A stretch of 64,000 nucleotides of DNA from Allium sativum (GCA_030737875.1 CM060925.1:483475514-483539513); one strand, 5' to 3'; positions 1 through 11,138 are shown, numbered from the stretch's first letter. Notes: generated from the sequence alone by a model not told the origin. Numbers and translations: made by a program.

Positions 1-1
1 A

Positions 2-225
2 TTGAATTCTTTTTATTTGCATGCATTGGTTGAATTCTTTTTGTTTGCATGCAATGATTGAATCCATTTTATTTGCATGTATTGATTGAATTCTTTTTAT
101 TTGCATGCATTGTTTGAATTCTTTTTATTTGCATGCATTGATTGAACTCTTTTGATTTGCATGCACTAATTAAATTCTTTGTATTTGCATGCACTGATTA
201 AATTCATTTTATTTCCATCTGTTAG
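2..225. repeat. 28-bp tandem minisatellite, about 8 copies
   Basis: Units begin at 2, 30, 58, 86, 114, 142, 170 and 198, an exact 28-bp period. The core reads TTGAATTCTTTTTATTTGCA followed by TGCATTGA. The last units drift (TTAAATTC replaces TTGAATTC). The array runs off the left edge, so its full length is unknown. It may be part of an LTR or a free satellite; nothing here decides that. Confidence 0.93.
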
Positions 226-380
226 AAATTTTGATTATATAATACTCTCATGGGTAAGGTTTGACATGCATGCCTTTCGGCAGTTTCGTTGATGGATATA
301 CTCGAACTTAATAGATTGTTGGGTTTAAACTAATTATATTTATGTGTTTATTTAAAGTCGACTGACTTGAAAATGTTTAA

Positions 381-427
381 TCCTGACTCGAGCGTTTTAT
401 GTTTTGCATGAAACGCTCGGGTCAGGA
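381..427. repeat. 17-bp-stem perfect-like hairpin
   Basis: TCCTGACTCGAGCGTTT at 381-397 is the reverse complement of AAACGCTCGGGTCAGGA at 411-427 except for one pair that could be G-U in RNA. The loop is 13 nt. It sits alone in AT-rich DNA; no target duplication was recognised. Confidence 0.8.
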
Positions 428-1018
428 CCCAAGTATTATAGCTGCAAAGATTTTAGTTCTTAAAGAGGAGAGGCACGAGAAGATGCATGTGCGCGCAAAG
501 CTCGGCAAAATTTGTAAAACTTTATTCATAAAAATTTAGGTATGTATTTTATTCTTTTCCGATGTACAAAATGTTGAAAACTCTAATATTTGTATAAAAT
601 TTTATTCTGCTACAATTATTATGCATTGTAATTCCATGTTAAAGTCCATTTCAATCCCTATAAGCCAATAACAATCCGTCATTTTGAACACTTTGAGTTA
701 GTTTAATCACCGACTTGGGGCGGTCAACATGGCGGGCTGTTACATATGACCTCTGGGACCGATGCACCGATGGAGGTTGAACACTAGTTTAGGGGTCTGT
801 ATCTGATCCCTATAGAGACATCCTCTTTTGGGCTTAGTGACATTGGTATCGAAGCTTGTTGGCTAGCTTTGGGGAAATTACCCTTTCAAGCAAGCTGACA
901 ACGGGTCCGGGAGCGGGAACACTTAGGACACACACACACTTACAAGCACAACATAACACAACACTTGATTTGTGCGCGTAGAACGTTCAATTATGATTCA
1001 AGTTTTTGCTTGGTGCAG
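428..1018. other. Unassigned sequence left of the element A accessory ORF
   Basis: No coding region is recognisable. TGGTATCGAAGC near 843 resembles the initiator-Met primer-binding site TGGTATCAGAGC, but no LTR end is visible beside it. A pyrimidine-rich tract ending in TTGGTGCAG at 1018 looks like a 3' splice site for the ORF that follows. Confidence 0.4.
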
Positions 1019-3520
1019 GTGGCATATTTTAAGAGGGTGATAGAGATTGTGATCAGAGACATCCTCGACGGTTGAAGAAAGGTGTTATGAGCTACTTTTT
1101 TGAAAATACAGAACTGCACACGAAGAAAAAATCGCATGAATCTGAAAGTTGTCGTATCCATCAATAACACTCCCTGCATTCAGAGCATCTTCCGACGAGC
1201 ATGAGAGCGGTGGATACCAGAATAGGGGAAGATATAGTGAGCACAAAGAAGCAGGCAACGATGATCCTACCTTTTACACACATATCCCTATGTTAGTGGC
1301 GACTGCCATTGGCATGAGAGGCCTGGCGAAGGATCAGGAAACGACGGAAGGGATGTGAGGAGCCAAGGCCCCATAGTGCCTGACATGTTGATGACCGCAG
1401 TTGAGTGCCGCGGAAATAAAGAAACATTGAAAAAATCATTCCCTGGTTTTTACTTCGAAGAGTTATTGTGGCTGCCCGAGATTCATCCGATCCCACTACA
1501 CGACGACGCTGATACTTGGAAGCGGGTATATGCTATCTATTACCAATATCAAGATCTAAACAAATACTCGAGGAGACTCTCGGAGTTGATTTTCAAGAAG
1601 AATGCAGAAATTCAAGGCCTATAACTTGAGCTTAAGTTTGAGCGGAAGAGCCTCCAAAGTCGGGACGTTGAGATAAGTAAGACATAGTTACGACTCAGAT
1701 CTATTTCTACGTATTCGAGCAACAATTTTATGTGCTAACTCTCTATTGTCGAAACAAATACACTAAAGAAGGAGCCAACCAGAGTGAAGACAGCCATGGT
1801 CGCGGCTCGTGAACATCATAATGACATGTTGGCCTCCATGTTAGAAGGAGCCACTGCACTGGAGAAGGACAACAAGAGTATAACAAAAGAGAATCTCTGG
1901 CTATAGAAAGAAAATGAGGAATTGTAGCAACTGAGGACGGAAAACCAAGCATTAATGGAGGAAAACGAAAGGCTTTGAAAGGAGAATGTAGCGACTCAAC
2001 GGCCACCGAAGGAGAACGAGGAGCTCTGGCAAGCACTTGCAACAAATCATGCCGAGCTCGAATGGACCAAAATAGAGGAGGCAACAGAAGCTTCAAACCA
2101 AGAAATACATGGCCCGTATAAGGGGATCAGAGCTGCGTATCAGGATCAGCTTGCTCAGAGCCCAAGTCAGAGGTGCTCGAGAGGTGGTAGAGAGGGACAT
2201 GGAGCTGGCCGTCTTGGGTTTATATGTGAAGACGCTTCGACATCGTGGGCTCTCATAGGTCCGTGACTACTCCCGTAATCTGGCTTTGACTTAGGAGAGG
2301 TTGGTGGAAGATGAAGTTGCTTCAATGGAAGTAGAGTCGGTGGAGGAGGCAGTATTGATGGACTAGTACTTGACTGAGGATCAACGTCGGTTGTTAATTG
2401 AAGGAAGAAAACTGCTTAAGGAAGATGCCTAGGTGGAGGAGGAAGAAAGAAGTGACGCTAAAAAGGAGAAAACAATCGTAACAAAGAGCGTTGTAGTTTC
2501 TCACGAGGTTATTTCCCAATAGTTTCACGCCATTTTGGCTGCTTCTGCTGGTGGCCCTTCCGCACCAGCTCCAACTTTCCTTTCGTTAACTTCCAAAGTG
2601 TCAATGTCAACGGGTGTCACACAGTAGATGCTAAAAGATATATCCAGTTACTCATTGATATCCGAAAAGACGATAGAATGAAGCAGAAGTAAACTAATTT
2701 GTTTATCTCCTAACGTGCAGGTACCTTTGAAGTAGGGCTGGCAACTGAGGTGGAATTGATAACTATTGCCGAAACTGAAACGGATCCAGGGGTCAACAAA
2801 ATGCAGATGGAGGAAGAGTATGGGTGAATCGAAGACTTCAACCTCGAAATAAGAGAGATAGGGTTGGATGATTATTCCAAACTATTTGAGGAGGACAAGG
2901 GAATGCAAGATGCAGCCATGCAAGTAAGAGGGCAGACTAAGGCAGGCAGGAAGACAATGCATGAACCAGTCGAAACAAAGAAAACCCAACTACTGATGAA
3001 GTCTGAGGAGCTTGAGGCAAAGAAGATGATAAATAAGGAGGCCAAGCTCAAAGCTCAGGAGGAAGCAAGGGGAAAACCCAAGGAAGAATCCGGCAAGAAA
3101 GCAGAGGATGAGGCTTCTTGGAAGAAGGCCAAGGAGGAATTAGAGAGACTGAAGGCCCAAGAGGAAGCAAGATGAAGGTCGAATAGCAGGCGAAGGAGAA
3201 GGCCGAGAGGAAGGTCAGGAAAGCTAAGAAAGAGGCCAACAAGTTTGAAACTTCGAGGCCATCGTCGAATCCCTCTCTCCTCCGGCGAAGGCGATCCTCC
3301 CTAAATATGAGACTGCCAACATTACCGAAGAAGAACAAGTGCGGGTCATTTATCAGTGGATAAGAGTTCAGTCTTCACGCCTCCCAAACTTCACCGAAGA
3401 AGAAGAAAGGGCGCAGAGGGAGTGGGGATGCAAAGAAGAAGAGGCGGAAGAAGGAAGAGCTTCCCGAGACTGAATCTGAGAAGAAGAAGAATAGGAAGAA
3501 AGGCGGCTCGTCCAAGTGAT
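1019..3520 (+). pseudogene. Decayed accessory (antisense) ORF of Tat-like element A
   Basis: This plus-strand region is full of stops and frame changes but is clearly related to the minus-strand accessory gene of element C. Three blocks correspond. (1) About 1430-1620 encodes WLPEIHPI...DTWKRVYAIYYQYQDLNKYSRRLSELI; C has FLPDLHPS...DVWMRMRVEYHQADQLLRYSRQFLELI. (2) 1780-2100 is a coiled coil. (3) About 2220-2430 encodes YVKTLRHRGLS, DYSR and a DQRRLL...LLKEDA segment, matching YVKVLRFRGLS, DYSR and EEARRLLLEDA in C. The C-terminal part (2864-3520) is Lys/Glu/Ala-rich coiled coil. The N-terminal domain seen in C is not found. Splice-like sites occur at 1018 (CAG), near 1672 (ATAA then GTAAGA) and at 2720 (CAG), the first two at places equivalent to sites in C. 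Because element A's gag is on the minus strand, this ORF is antisense to it, the same arrangement as in C. Function unknown. Confidence 0.62.
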
Positions 3521-4430
3521 TGTTGTAGATAAATCTCGTTTTTGTAGGCCATATAATGTGCTAGTACGACAATCGCTTTTAGGAGGCACAATGTGATTTT
3601 GATGTGCATCGCATCGTTGGTTAAATGCTGTATTTTGACATGCGAATGAAAATTATTTTTACTTTTCTTACATCACATACCTAACTAAGTGTTAAAGCAC
3701 TCTTTAATTTTCTAGCGTTCACTCGTGTAAATTTACTTAGTGTTACAATTAGATTCAAGTTGGTTGAAGCGCCTTGGGACTTCAGGAATTCGAAGATAGA
3801 CCGGGAAAATACGAGAATGCCCGACAAGTATGTAGAGATACGAATTGTCACCTTCGCATCCCGAGGACTTAGCCAAATTTTCATGTTTTCCAGGAGTTGG
3901 AAGTTGAATTGTTTTCTTCAATCATGAGTTCGAGATGTTAAGCTTGGATTGTTGTGCATCTGGATTTGGATTGAGGTCAAACATAATGCATCTGATTTGC
4001 ACAATGCTCGAGAAGCGAACTTATTTGAAATGATCACTCGGATATGCACATAAGATATGGATGTATAGTTAAGTGGACAATTTCAGGATTTGATTCTTAA
4101 TTCAATCACGTCGTGACCACGATTTATTTCAAGTATTGTGTCCATATTTGATGATGATGTTGGTTTTAGTTATAAAACTAAAGTTTTCACTATGTCTTGG
4201 AATGTTTGTTTTTGGAGAGTCTTGTCCTCAAGGGATGTCGAAATTAACTTACGTGGTGCCGAGACTTCAATTTTGGACCATCTTCTCTACGTGGTGGGTT
4301 TTCTTCCAAGAGGTCACTCGCAATTCGTAGAGAAGATGGTAGTAGCAAGAATGCAGGAATTGGTGGGGGTGTAATGCCCCTGGGCCTTCTTTCTCTTATA
4401 TACCTTCGGTATGCTTCCCGACATACCCCC
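3521..4430. other. Non-coding spacer of element A
   Basis: Nothing convincing is visible. Short ORFs occur on both strands with no family features. It lies between the accessory ORF and a diverged duplication, where pol would be expected if element A were complete; no RT, RNase H or integrase motif is present. Confidence 0.4.
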
Positions 4431-4890
4431 AACTGACTGGGAGGCGGTCGAAGCTCAGGTGGAGGCGGATGTTGGGGACGAAAGCGAAGGGGAGTTGTTC
4501 GATGGAGAATGAGGGTATGCTTCTCATTCCCATTTCGTATCCAACAAAGGAGAATAGAGGGAGTGAGTTGCAAACCGATATCCACGGCGACAACCTCAGA
4601 TTCCACTGTGTCATGGAAATGGTCGCAAGAACCAGTGGAGGGCCTATGCCCCATGTCTGCTTCTGAGTGTGCCTCTAGTAGTGCTTTCTCGACCTGCCCC
4701 GAACTAACTGGGAGGCGGCCGGAGCTCAGATGAAGGTGGATGGTGGCGACGACAATAAAGGGGAGACGTTCAATGGAGAATGTGGGATTGCTTGTCATTT
4801 TCATTTTGTCTTCGCCGAAGGAGACAAAGGTGGGGTGAGTCGCAAACCATTTTCCTCGGCGACGACCTCATAAATTGCTGTGTTGATAGA
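4431..4890. repeat. Diverged direct duplication, about 190 bp, offset 271 bp
   Basis: The copies at 4431-4620 and 4702-4890 share ACTGGGAGGCGG, AAAGGGGAG, ATGGAGAAT and GAGTCGCAAACC-like stretches in the same order. The first copy carries CCCATTTCGTATCC, which recurs in inverted form in the LTR-like block at 16255-16540. Short ORFs across it on both strands are inconsistent between the copies, so coding is unlikely. Confidence 0.7.
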
Positions 4891-5524
4891 GATTTCCGTT
4901 CTAAGTGCTCGAGTACTTAAGCACTTTTTGAAGGTTGTAATCATGATATGTGACTAGAGGGTTCACTTATATTCAGGTTCGTCGAAGCTCCGCTCTTGAG
5001 AAACTCAAGTCGCGCGGAGTTCGAGGAGAACGAGTTCACTCTCAAGACTCTTTTTTTATTGTTAATCTTGAGGCATTGTGAATTCAGGATGTTGCTAATG
5101 GGCCGCTGCCTGAGTACACCTGAGCGTAAGTAAGCCAAGCTAAATCTGTTGGACATGATGTACTTGCCTCCACGCTTAGAGGCAAGTATGGTTAAGCTTG
5201 CTCGATTGTATCTGTGGCAGAGGGACTCTAGCGATTCATGAATGATACTCGAAGGATGAGGCTAATCTTTTTATATGTCGTACAAGGATTACAACAAAGT
5301 CAGTTCTAAGACTACTCCAGCAACTAGCCAAAATTACAACGCATAATCAAACTACTTCTCGAATTGAATACAACTACGTTCATATGAGGTGTAACTTTAG
5401 CAAAATGAATCGTGAGGTGCGGTATTGATGTCTAAGCCGTTTATTTCTACGGTAGTCTTACTGAGTTGAAAGGATGATTCTAGGGGATCTAGTCTCTAGG
5501 TGGGGTCCCAGTGGGTTTAAACTC
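4891..5524. other. Spacer downstream of element A gag
   Basis: No recognisable gene or repeat. By position it would follow gag on the minus strand, but protease and polymerase motifs are absent. Confidence 0.4.
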
Positions 5525-7258
5525 CTAGTGAGCGTTGGACGACTTAGAAATTTCAGATAAGGGACCCTGTACATAGTGCTCAATCCTTCCTTTATGGAAA
5601 AGCTTTTCAACAGTGTGCTGCAAGTGACGGCATTTGTTCATGTCGTGTCCGTGGATGCTATGGAACCAAAAATACTTTTCGGATTCTCTCGGTCCGTCCA
5701 ATTGACCCCTAGGCTTTGGCATTTTGTACTATAGAGCATTGCAGGTTTCGAGGAAGATGTTCTCGAGGGAATCTTTAAGTGGAGTGTAGTTGCGAAAAGA
5801 TGGAAGTCAGGGAAGTTTCTTCTTCTTGTTGCGACCACCTCCGTTGTTGCCATCTTGAGAAGGTTCGCTTGGAACATTGGGGCTGGAGTTGTTAGAGCTT
5901 TAATGTTCATATCGATGCAAATTGTCATAACGAAGACCACGATTCCTTTGCGCTTCTTCTTGACATAGGAAATAATTGGCTTTCTCATAAAAGACTTACA
6001 AAAGTCTCCAGTTTCTTTTAGTTGATCCGCGCTCCAAATTCGGATTTAAGGTGAATTCCCTTGAAGAGCTAAGATAAGACGGTGCGGGGATTTGAATCTT
6101 CAACATCCGCCAATGCATTGTCGAATCTTTCAAGATAGCTATTCAGACTTTCCCCACTTCCTTGGAAGAGTGCATATCGAACTGCTTGATCAGAGCCCTT
6201 GCGAGCGGATCGAAGTTTGAGACGGTTCCCGCTTGAAGCCGAGTGAACCACGAAAGAGGTACGCCTTCCAGAAAGACTAGGTAACACTTGCATTTCATGA
6301 TATCTATGGCATGAACAGAATCCATTCGTGATTCGTAATAGTTTATGAAGTCTCGAGGGTCTGATTTCCCCAAATAAGCCTCTATTTGTGGTATATTGAA
6401 GTGTTTGGTCTATTTGGTGTTGATCACATCATGGGTCAAGGGGTCACATCTCGCACTAGTTTCCCAGTCATCAGTGACATGGCCTTGGGATTCTTTCATA
6501 ATGGTGCGAAGTAGATTTGCGAGAACGGGAGCTAGAATCTCTGCTAGACTCCAGCGGTCGTGATCCGACTCAGGAGTAGCAACTTTGGACATCTTCTCAG
6601 ATGAATGTCGTCTTCGTCTTGAGAATCTTCTACCTCTAACATTTGAATCTACGAAGGTCGGTAAAAGGGGGCTTGGGCCTGGTTTGCGACATGTCAGTCC
6701 AGTCGAGTAAGGGGTTGAGAACTAATCTGTAGGTCGAGATTAGGTCTAAGTCGAGAACATTTGAGATGGCGGTTATTGCGGAGGAAAATAGGAATGGATC
6801 TCATAGAGACAACTCAGAGGAAGTTAAATTCTAGTATTGGTTTAAATTGGAAGGATGTTTCGTAGAGCATGTTGTTGAAGTCCTCGCATTAATCCAAGAT
6901 TTTGGTTGATTTGTTTGATGAGACTTCTTAGCATTTTTTTCTAGTTTTCTCATAGTTTCATCAAATAGAGCTCGGTCAACTTGAGCATCAGGATTAGAAG
7001 TAGTAGCGATATTTGCATTGGTCGAAACTTCGATGGATTGAGGCTGAGGAGGGTTTTTCGAGCCAGGATTAATTGTGGAAGGTCTAACTGTAGTGTTCTT
7101 TCCTTTGAGTACATTACTGATGGACTTTGTAGGTAAGTTTCGGAAGACTTAAGTAGCACTCCAAGTCTCCGTGATCGAATGGTAGAAAATATGAAGTTTT
7201 TAAGTTCTTAGTGAAAGCACTAGAATGTTGAAAATGGGTGCCTTCTTCGCCTACCTAG
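5525..7258 (-). pseudogene. gag: Ty3/gypsy (Tat-like) gag, frameshifted
   Basis: Retrotransposon Gag would form the particle that packages the element RNA. Read on the minus strand, the remains include a capsid segment at about 6373-6143 (DPRDFINYYESRM..., then KCKCYLVFLEGVPLSWFTRL), which is the classic Gag pattern ending in W-F-x-x-L. A continuation in another frame at 6293-6069 has GESLNSYLERFDNAL. A C-terminal knuckle-like segment near 5680 has FHSIHGHDMNKC, where other Tat Gags have C-x-Y-H...G-H-x4-C. At least two frameshifts and several stops break it. The upstream part (7258-6600) contains an N-terminal region cut off at 7258 by insertion of element B. Confidence 0.75.
7254..7258. repeat. 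Left target-site duplication of element B (CCTAG)
   Basis: CCTAG directly precedes the 5' LTR; CCTGG directly follows the 3' LTR at 15414-15418. Four of five bases match, as expected for a 5-bp LTR-element duplication with one later mutation. Confidence 0.7.
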
Positions 7259-8380
7259 TGTTAACACCGTTCTTAACGCGGTTCAGAACTAAGGAGTATT
7301 TACGGACGATGACACATGGCGTAACTGACTCAAGTCGTAGAAACGACACAGGCATAAGCCGTTAAATACGACATGAGTCCAAAACGCTCTATTTCACACC
7401 ATTCAAGCCATATCGCAAGAAGCATGACATGGCATGATAAAACCACGACGTTTTAATAAAGTCGTAAATATGGTTCACGGTCAGGTCTTTATGTTCATGT
7501 CGTATGGATCCTGCTACTGAGACCATCTCATGTGATTCATACCGTCAAAGCTCATACCTTTAAAGTGCTGAAGCCAACCACCAAAATGAGCCTGTTATGA
7601 ATGATATGATTCTCACGACATGAGCATGTCCATAATGTTATGTCTATGCTACTTATTAATCCATGATACTCAAGTCGTATGAAGGATTGAACCGTGATTG
7701 CACCATGTCGTTGAGAATAATACCATCATAAACCAACGTGGTGCTTTACAAATGGACACAAGACGTTGTTCCCTTAATATCACAAGCCATGAAATGGAAA
7801 AGATTGTGCATACACCTTGAAGCAAGGACATGTGGTGCCATCATGTTGTTTCCTGAAGAATATGGACTGTTTTATAATATGAAGCATGCCATTGCCTTCA
7901 TACCGCAAGCCATGTGGAGATCACTCATGCAACAAGCGGGTTGTCCATACAAGGAGGCCATGCGAGTCATGAGTCAGTGATGGACTCATGACGCATATCA
8001 TGGACCTAATCCATGTCGTGATATGTGCTAGGCATCCATGCCGTTGGACTAAAACAAAGCTGTACAAGTATTCATGTTGGAAGGACTTGACACGTGCCCA
8101 TATGATATAAACCATGCCGTGAATGTTATACGGTGAAATAAGCACCATACGATAACTAAAGGTTCAACGGCATGGTGATAGGCTACGCAAAAGTGAAGCT
8201 GCCAGCTCATGTAAAGTCATGTCGCATTATTGAAACTCACACCATGTCGTTCTTATAAAGAACACATGAAATCATGTTGTTAAGATCAAGATGTTGAAAG
8301 CCTCATACCACAGTATCGTTCATGTCGCAATTACCTTAATTCATGTCGCATGAACTTCTGAGAACACGTGGCCTTTGTAG

Positions 8381-8389
8381 TATAAAAGG
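8381..8389 (+). promoter_or_regulatory. Upstream TATA-like box in element B LTR
   Basis: TATAAAAGG lies 13 bp after a CACGTGGC G-box-like motif (8366-8373). The same pair is kept in the 3' LTR near 14218. It may be an alternative start or part of the enhancer region. Confidence 0.4.
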
Positions 8390-8690
8390 ATAGTGCCATC
8401 TGTAAAGGAAAGAAAAGGATGAATTCATTTAGCCTAAATTACTCAAGCCACGTGTCCCAAAAGATAAACATGGAATGAATCAATCACGTGTATATGTTAA
8501 TCTAACTAATGGAAGTATCGAGCCAGTAGAGTGACATGGCAAAGAAGACAAAGCAGGTTGTTTACATCATGAATAATGGTAGCATGTCATTCGGATCACT
8601 TCCATTTGCTGTTGCCAGTTGTCTTTATGTTGGATGAGGGAAACCAAGTGATTAACGTCGGGTTCATATATATAACATCCGCCCACACAA

Positions 8691-8896
8691 ATCATGTCGC
8701 ATGGCGATATGAAGTCATAGCGAGATGAAATCATGGCGAAATGGAGTCATGGCGAGTTGAGTCATGGCTAAATTGAGTCATGTCGAAATGGAGTCATGGC
8801 GAGATGAAGTCATGGTGAGATGAAGTCATGGCGAAATGGAGTCATGGCGAGTTGAGTCATGGCGAAATTGAGTCATGTCAAAATTGAGTCATGGCG
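8691..8896. repeat. 15-16-bp minisatellite in LTR (GAGTCATGGCGAAAT type)
   Basis: About 13 head-to-tail units of GAGTCATGGCGAGAT/GAGTCATGGCGAAAT with small changes, ending about 45 bp before TATAAATACC. The matching array in the 3' LTR is at 14527-14732. Its place just upstream of the TATA box suggests an enhancer made of repeated sites. Confidence 0.9.
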
Positions 8897-8940
8897 TTTT
8901 TCTGTATAATTACAGAATTGCCACCCGGGCTAAAATCACC

Positions 8941-8948
8941 TATAAATA
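8941..8948 (+). promoter_or_regulatory. TATA box of element B 5' LTR
   Basis: TATAAATA in the context CACCTATAAATACCCCTC, followed about 30 bp later by a purine-rich stretch typical of an LTR transcript start. The same box lies at 14777-14784 in the 3' LTR. Elements A and C have a nearly identical CCTATAAATACCC box. Confidence 0.65.
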
Positions 8949-9585
8949 CCCCTCATAATTCATTTCAGGAGGGGAGGGAAAATTCATTCTAAGGGAAAAT
9001 TCATTCTAAGGAAGAGACTCCGCAAAATTCAAAACTCACCTATAACTTCTCTAATGGCTACGAAGATCTAACTACTCATCATCAACTTCATGAATATCAA
9101 ATTCATGTTAATAATCATTGAAGCAACAAGATAAATCTCTCAAAGGCTACTCATATGATCTTGAATCCTCTCTAACTCTCTCCGAAGCCTAGATTGAATG
9201 CTAAATCACAATGAAATCTATGAAGATCATGGAAAAGGATCAAAGCGTACAAGTGATTGAAGATTCATCACAAAGCTAAAAGTTCTCTTCATTTTCTTCA
9301 CCAAAATCAAGTGAAATTAGATTATAAAACGAGTGAGAAAGAGTAAAAGAAAGAGATGAATGTCATGAGGGAAGATCCGTGTGTTGTAAGCTCAAATATT
9401 ATAATGAGAATTGATTAAAAGTGGACGTAGATTTGTATTGAATCGAACCACTACAAAAATTCCTTTGTTTTCTTATTTGTTTTTCTCTGTTTATTTTATG
9501 ACTACGTGGTTCCATATTCTTATCGAATTGAAGAAGTGTAACTTTTACACCTTTGGTGTTTGATCCCAAATTTAGAGCAAACATT

Positions 9586-9603
9586 TGGCGCCCATCGTGG
9601 GGC
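9586..9603 (+). other. Primer-binding site of element B
   Basis: TGGCGCCCATCGTGGGGC follows the LTR end after two T residues. TGGCGCC-type sites are usual for Tat and Athila elements; the exact tRNA cannot be named without a tRNA search. Confidence 0.75.
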
Positions 9604-9692
9604 CCCGTTCGCACCTCCTACCTCCTCTCGTACTCTGGCAAAGTTGAACGCCTTGTCATTTAAGTCCTAAACTGCTTTCTTCCTCCGAAATA

Positions 9693-11138
9693 ATGGCTAA
9701 ATCAAAGAAGATCGTAAGTAAAGATGTCGGAAATGCCGATAATGTCGCTAACGAAGAAACACCGCTTAATAACCATTTCGAAGTTGGCGAAAATTCAGAA
9801 AGTAGAGCTGGTGTGACAAGAAATGAATTAAAAATCGCTATTGCAAATGTCAACAACCGAACGGATGCCTTTACCAAAATGATGGTGGAGAAACTCGACA
9901 CCATCCTTAATGCTCGATCAAATCCAGCCCCTCCGAAAGTGCATGTGGATCTCGAGGAGAATGATAAATCGCCCGCTTCCAATCATAACCGCAATGACAA
10001 TATGGAAGACGATTATGATTGGACCAGTGGCAGGGACGAAGTTAACATAGAAGAATTGAGATCCAAAGTTAAGAACCATTCCGAAGCGAATGCTCGCAAA
10101 GCCGCTAATCCTATCACGGGGGCACCTCTTCGTCGAGAAGGCAAGGGACCTAAGCTCTTTAATCGAGATCATATGCCTAGACTAACATTTGGTAAAGAGC
10201 TTAGCTTCATAGAGCGCCATAGCACCGAAGAATACATTTCGAACATGATAGAACGAGCCATAAAAAAGAATCAAGCTAGCAAGGACAACGAAAGAGAATG
10301 GGACTTCTCTTCCAATAAGACTCCATTCACCAAAAGAATCCTTGAACCAGAATGTCCGAAGAAGTTCAATCCTCCGACTTTGCCTCACAACGGTCTCGTT
10401 GATCCAAATTACTTCCTATTCAAATATGAATGGCATATGAGTGCAGCTAAGGCGACTGATGAGATGAGATGCATGCACTTTCCTCTCTACTTAGAAGGTG
10501 CCGCATCACTATGGTTCGCAAAGCTGCCACCCGAATCCATCGATCGGTTCTCTGACTTGACCAAAAAGTTTAAGGAGCAGTTCCGCTTGTACGCTACCAA
10601 AGCCAAGGATGCTATAGCGCTTTCAGCAATGAAACAAAATCCAGGGGAAACCGTCAAAGCCTTACTCAGTCGATTCAATGTTGCTTTGTCTGGAGTAAGG
10701 AACATGCAACCTCGCATAATCCTCATGTCTCTACTCAGCGCCATAGATGAGAAGAGCAAGTTCGGAAGATGGATAAAAATGAAGGAACCGACTACACTTG
10801 ACAAGTTCTATAAGAAGGTGGAGGAGTACATGAGAGTGGATGACAATGCTATACCTCTTCAGATCATCGGTGGTAACCAACTTCTTGAGGCTCCCAAAAA
10901 TGCTGCTACTCAGTGCAATCAAAAGAATATTCAGGGACAGAAGCGAGCAAATGACAGGAATGACAACAAAGATAATAAAAAGTTTCACCTTCTTGACTCG
11001 TCTGAGTTAACTCCTCTGAATGACACTCCCGAGAACATCTACCTTGCCACAAAGAAAGCAGAAGATTACCCAGAGCCTCGGCCAATAAAAATGAATGACC
11101 ATCTGACTAAATCCGGGGAGGTTCTGTCGATACCATAA
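9693..11138 (+). CDS. gag: Gag polyprotein of element B, 481 aa, frameshifted at its end
   Basis: This is the longest open frame in the window. The start at 9693 (MAKSKK) lies 110 bp after the LTR. Residues 1-160 are charged and probably disordered. A PFTKRI...PKKF motif near 210 leads into the Gag domain at about 235-330, with YFLFKYEWHM, CMHFPLYLEGAASLWFAKL and SIDRFSDLTKKFKEQF. GETVKALLSRFNVAL follows and then a KVEEYM region. The annotated frame ends just before the knuckle. From 11110, the +1 frame reads RFCRYHNQSGHSTNECKHL, a C-x-Y-H...G-H-x4-C knuckle, and stays open to a stop at 11344-11346. A single indel near 11100-11118 therefore separates capsid and knuckle. No pol follows. The protein would act in particle assembly and RNA packaging; the rest of the machinery must come from elsewhere. 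Confidence 0.88.
   Translation: MAKSKKIVSKDVGNADNVANEETPLNNHFEVGENSESRAGVTRNELKIAIANVNNRTDAFTKMMVEKLDTILNARSNPAPPKVHVDLEENDKSPASNHNRNDNMEDDYDWTSGRDEVNIEELRSKVKNHSEANARKAANPITGAPLRREGKGPKLFNRDHMPRLTFGKELSFIERHSTEEYISNMIERAIKKNQASKDNEREWDFSSNKTPFTKRILEPECPKKFNPPTLPHNGLVDPNYFLFKYEWHMSAAKATDEMRCMHFPLYLEGAASLWFAKLPPESIDRFSDLTKKFKEQFRLYATKAKDAIALSAMKQNPGETVKALLSRFNVALSGVRNMQPRIILMSLLSAIDEKSKFGRWIKMKEPTTLDKFYKKVEEYMRVDDNAIPLQIIGGNQLLEAPKNAATQCNQKNIQGQKRANDRNDNKDNKKFHLLDSSELTPLNDTPENIYLATKKAEDYPEPRPIKMNDHLTKSGEVLSIP

Larger units (their letters stand above)
7259..9583 (+). repeat. 5' LTR of element B
   Basis: It starts TGTTAACACC and ends GAGCAAACA; the outer TGTT/AACA form the usual short inverted ends. 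Its copy is at 13095-15413. It carries a promoter-proximal minisatellite (8691-8896) and two TATA-like boxes. Short ORFs within it (for example 7738-7980) recur in the other copy with differences and show no family features. Confidence 0.95.

Noticed and set aside
843..854. Possible initiator-Met primer-binding site
   Set aside because: TGGTATCGAAGC matches 10 of 12 bases, but no LTR end or matching LTR is next to it.
4244..4804. 186-codon minus-strand ORF
   Set aside because: It runs through both copies of a diverged duplication with different reading in each, low-complexity Pro/His content and no family pattern.
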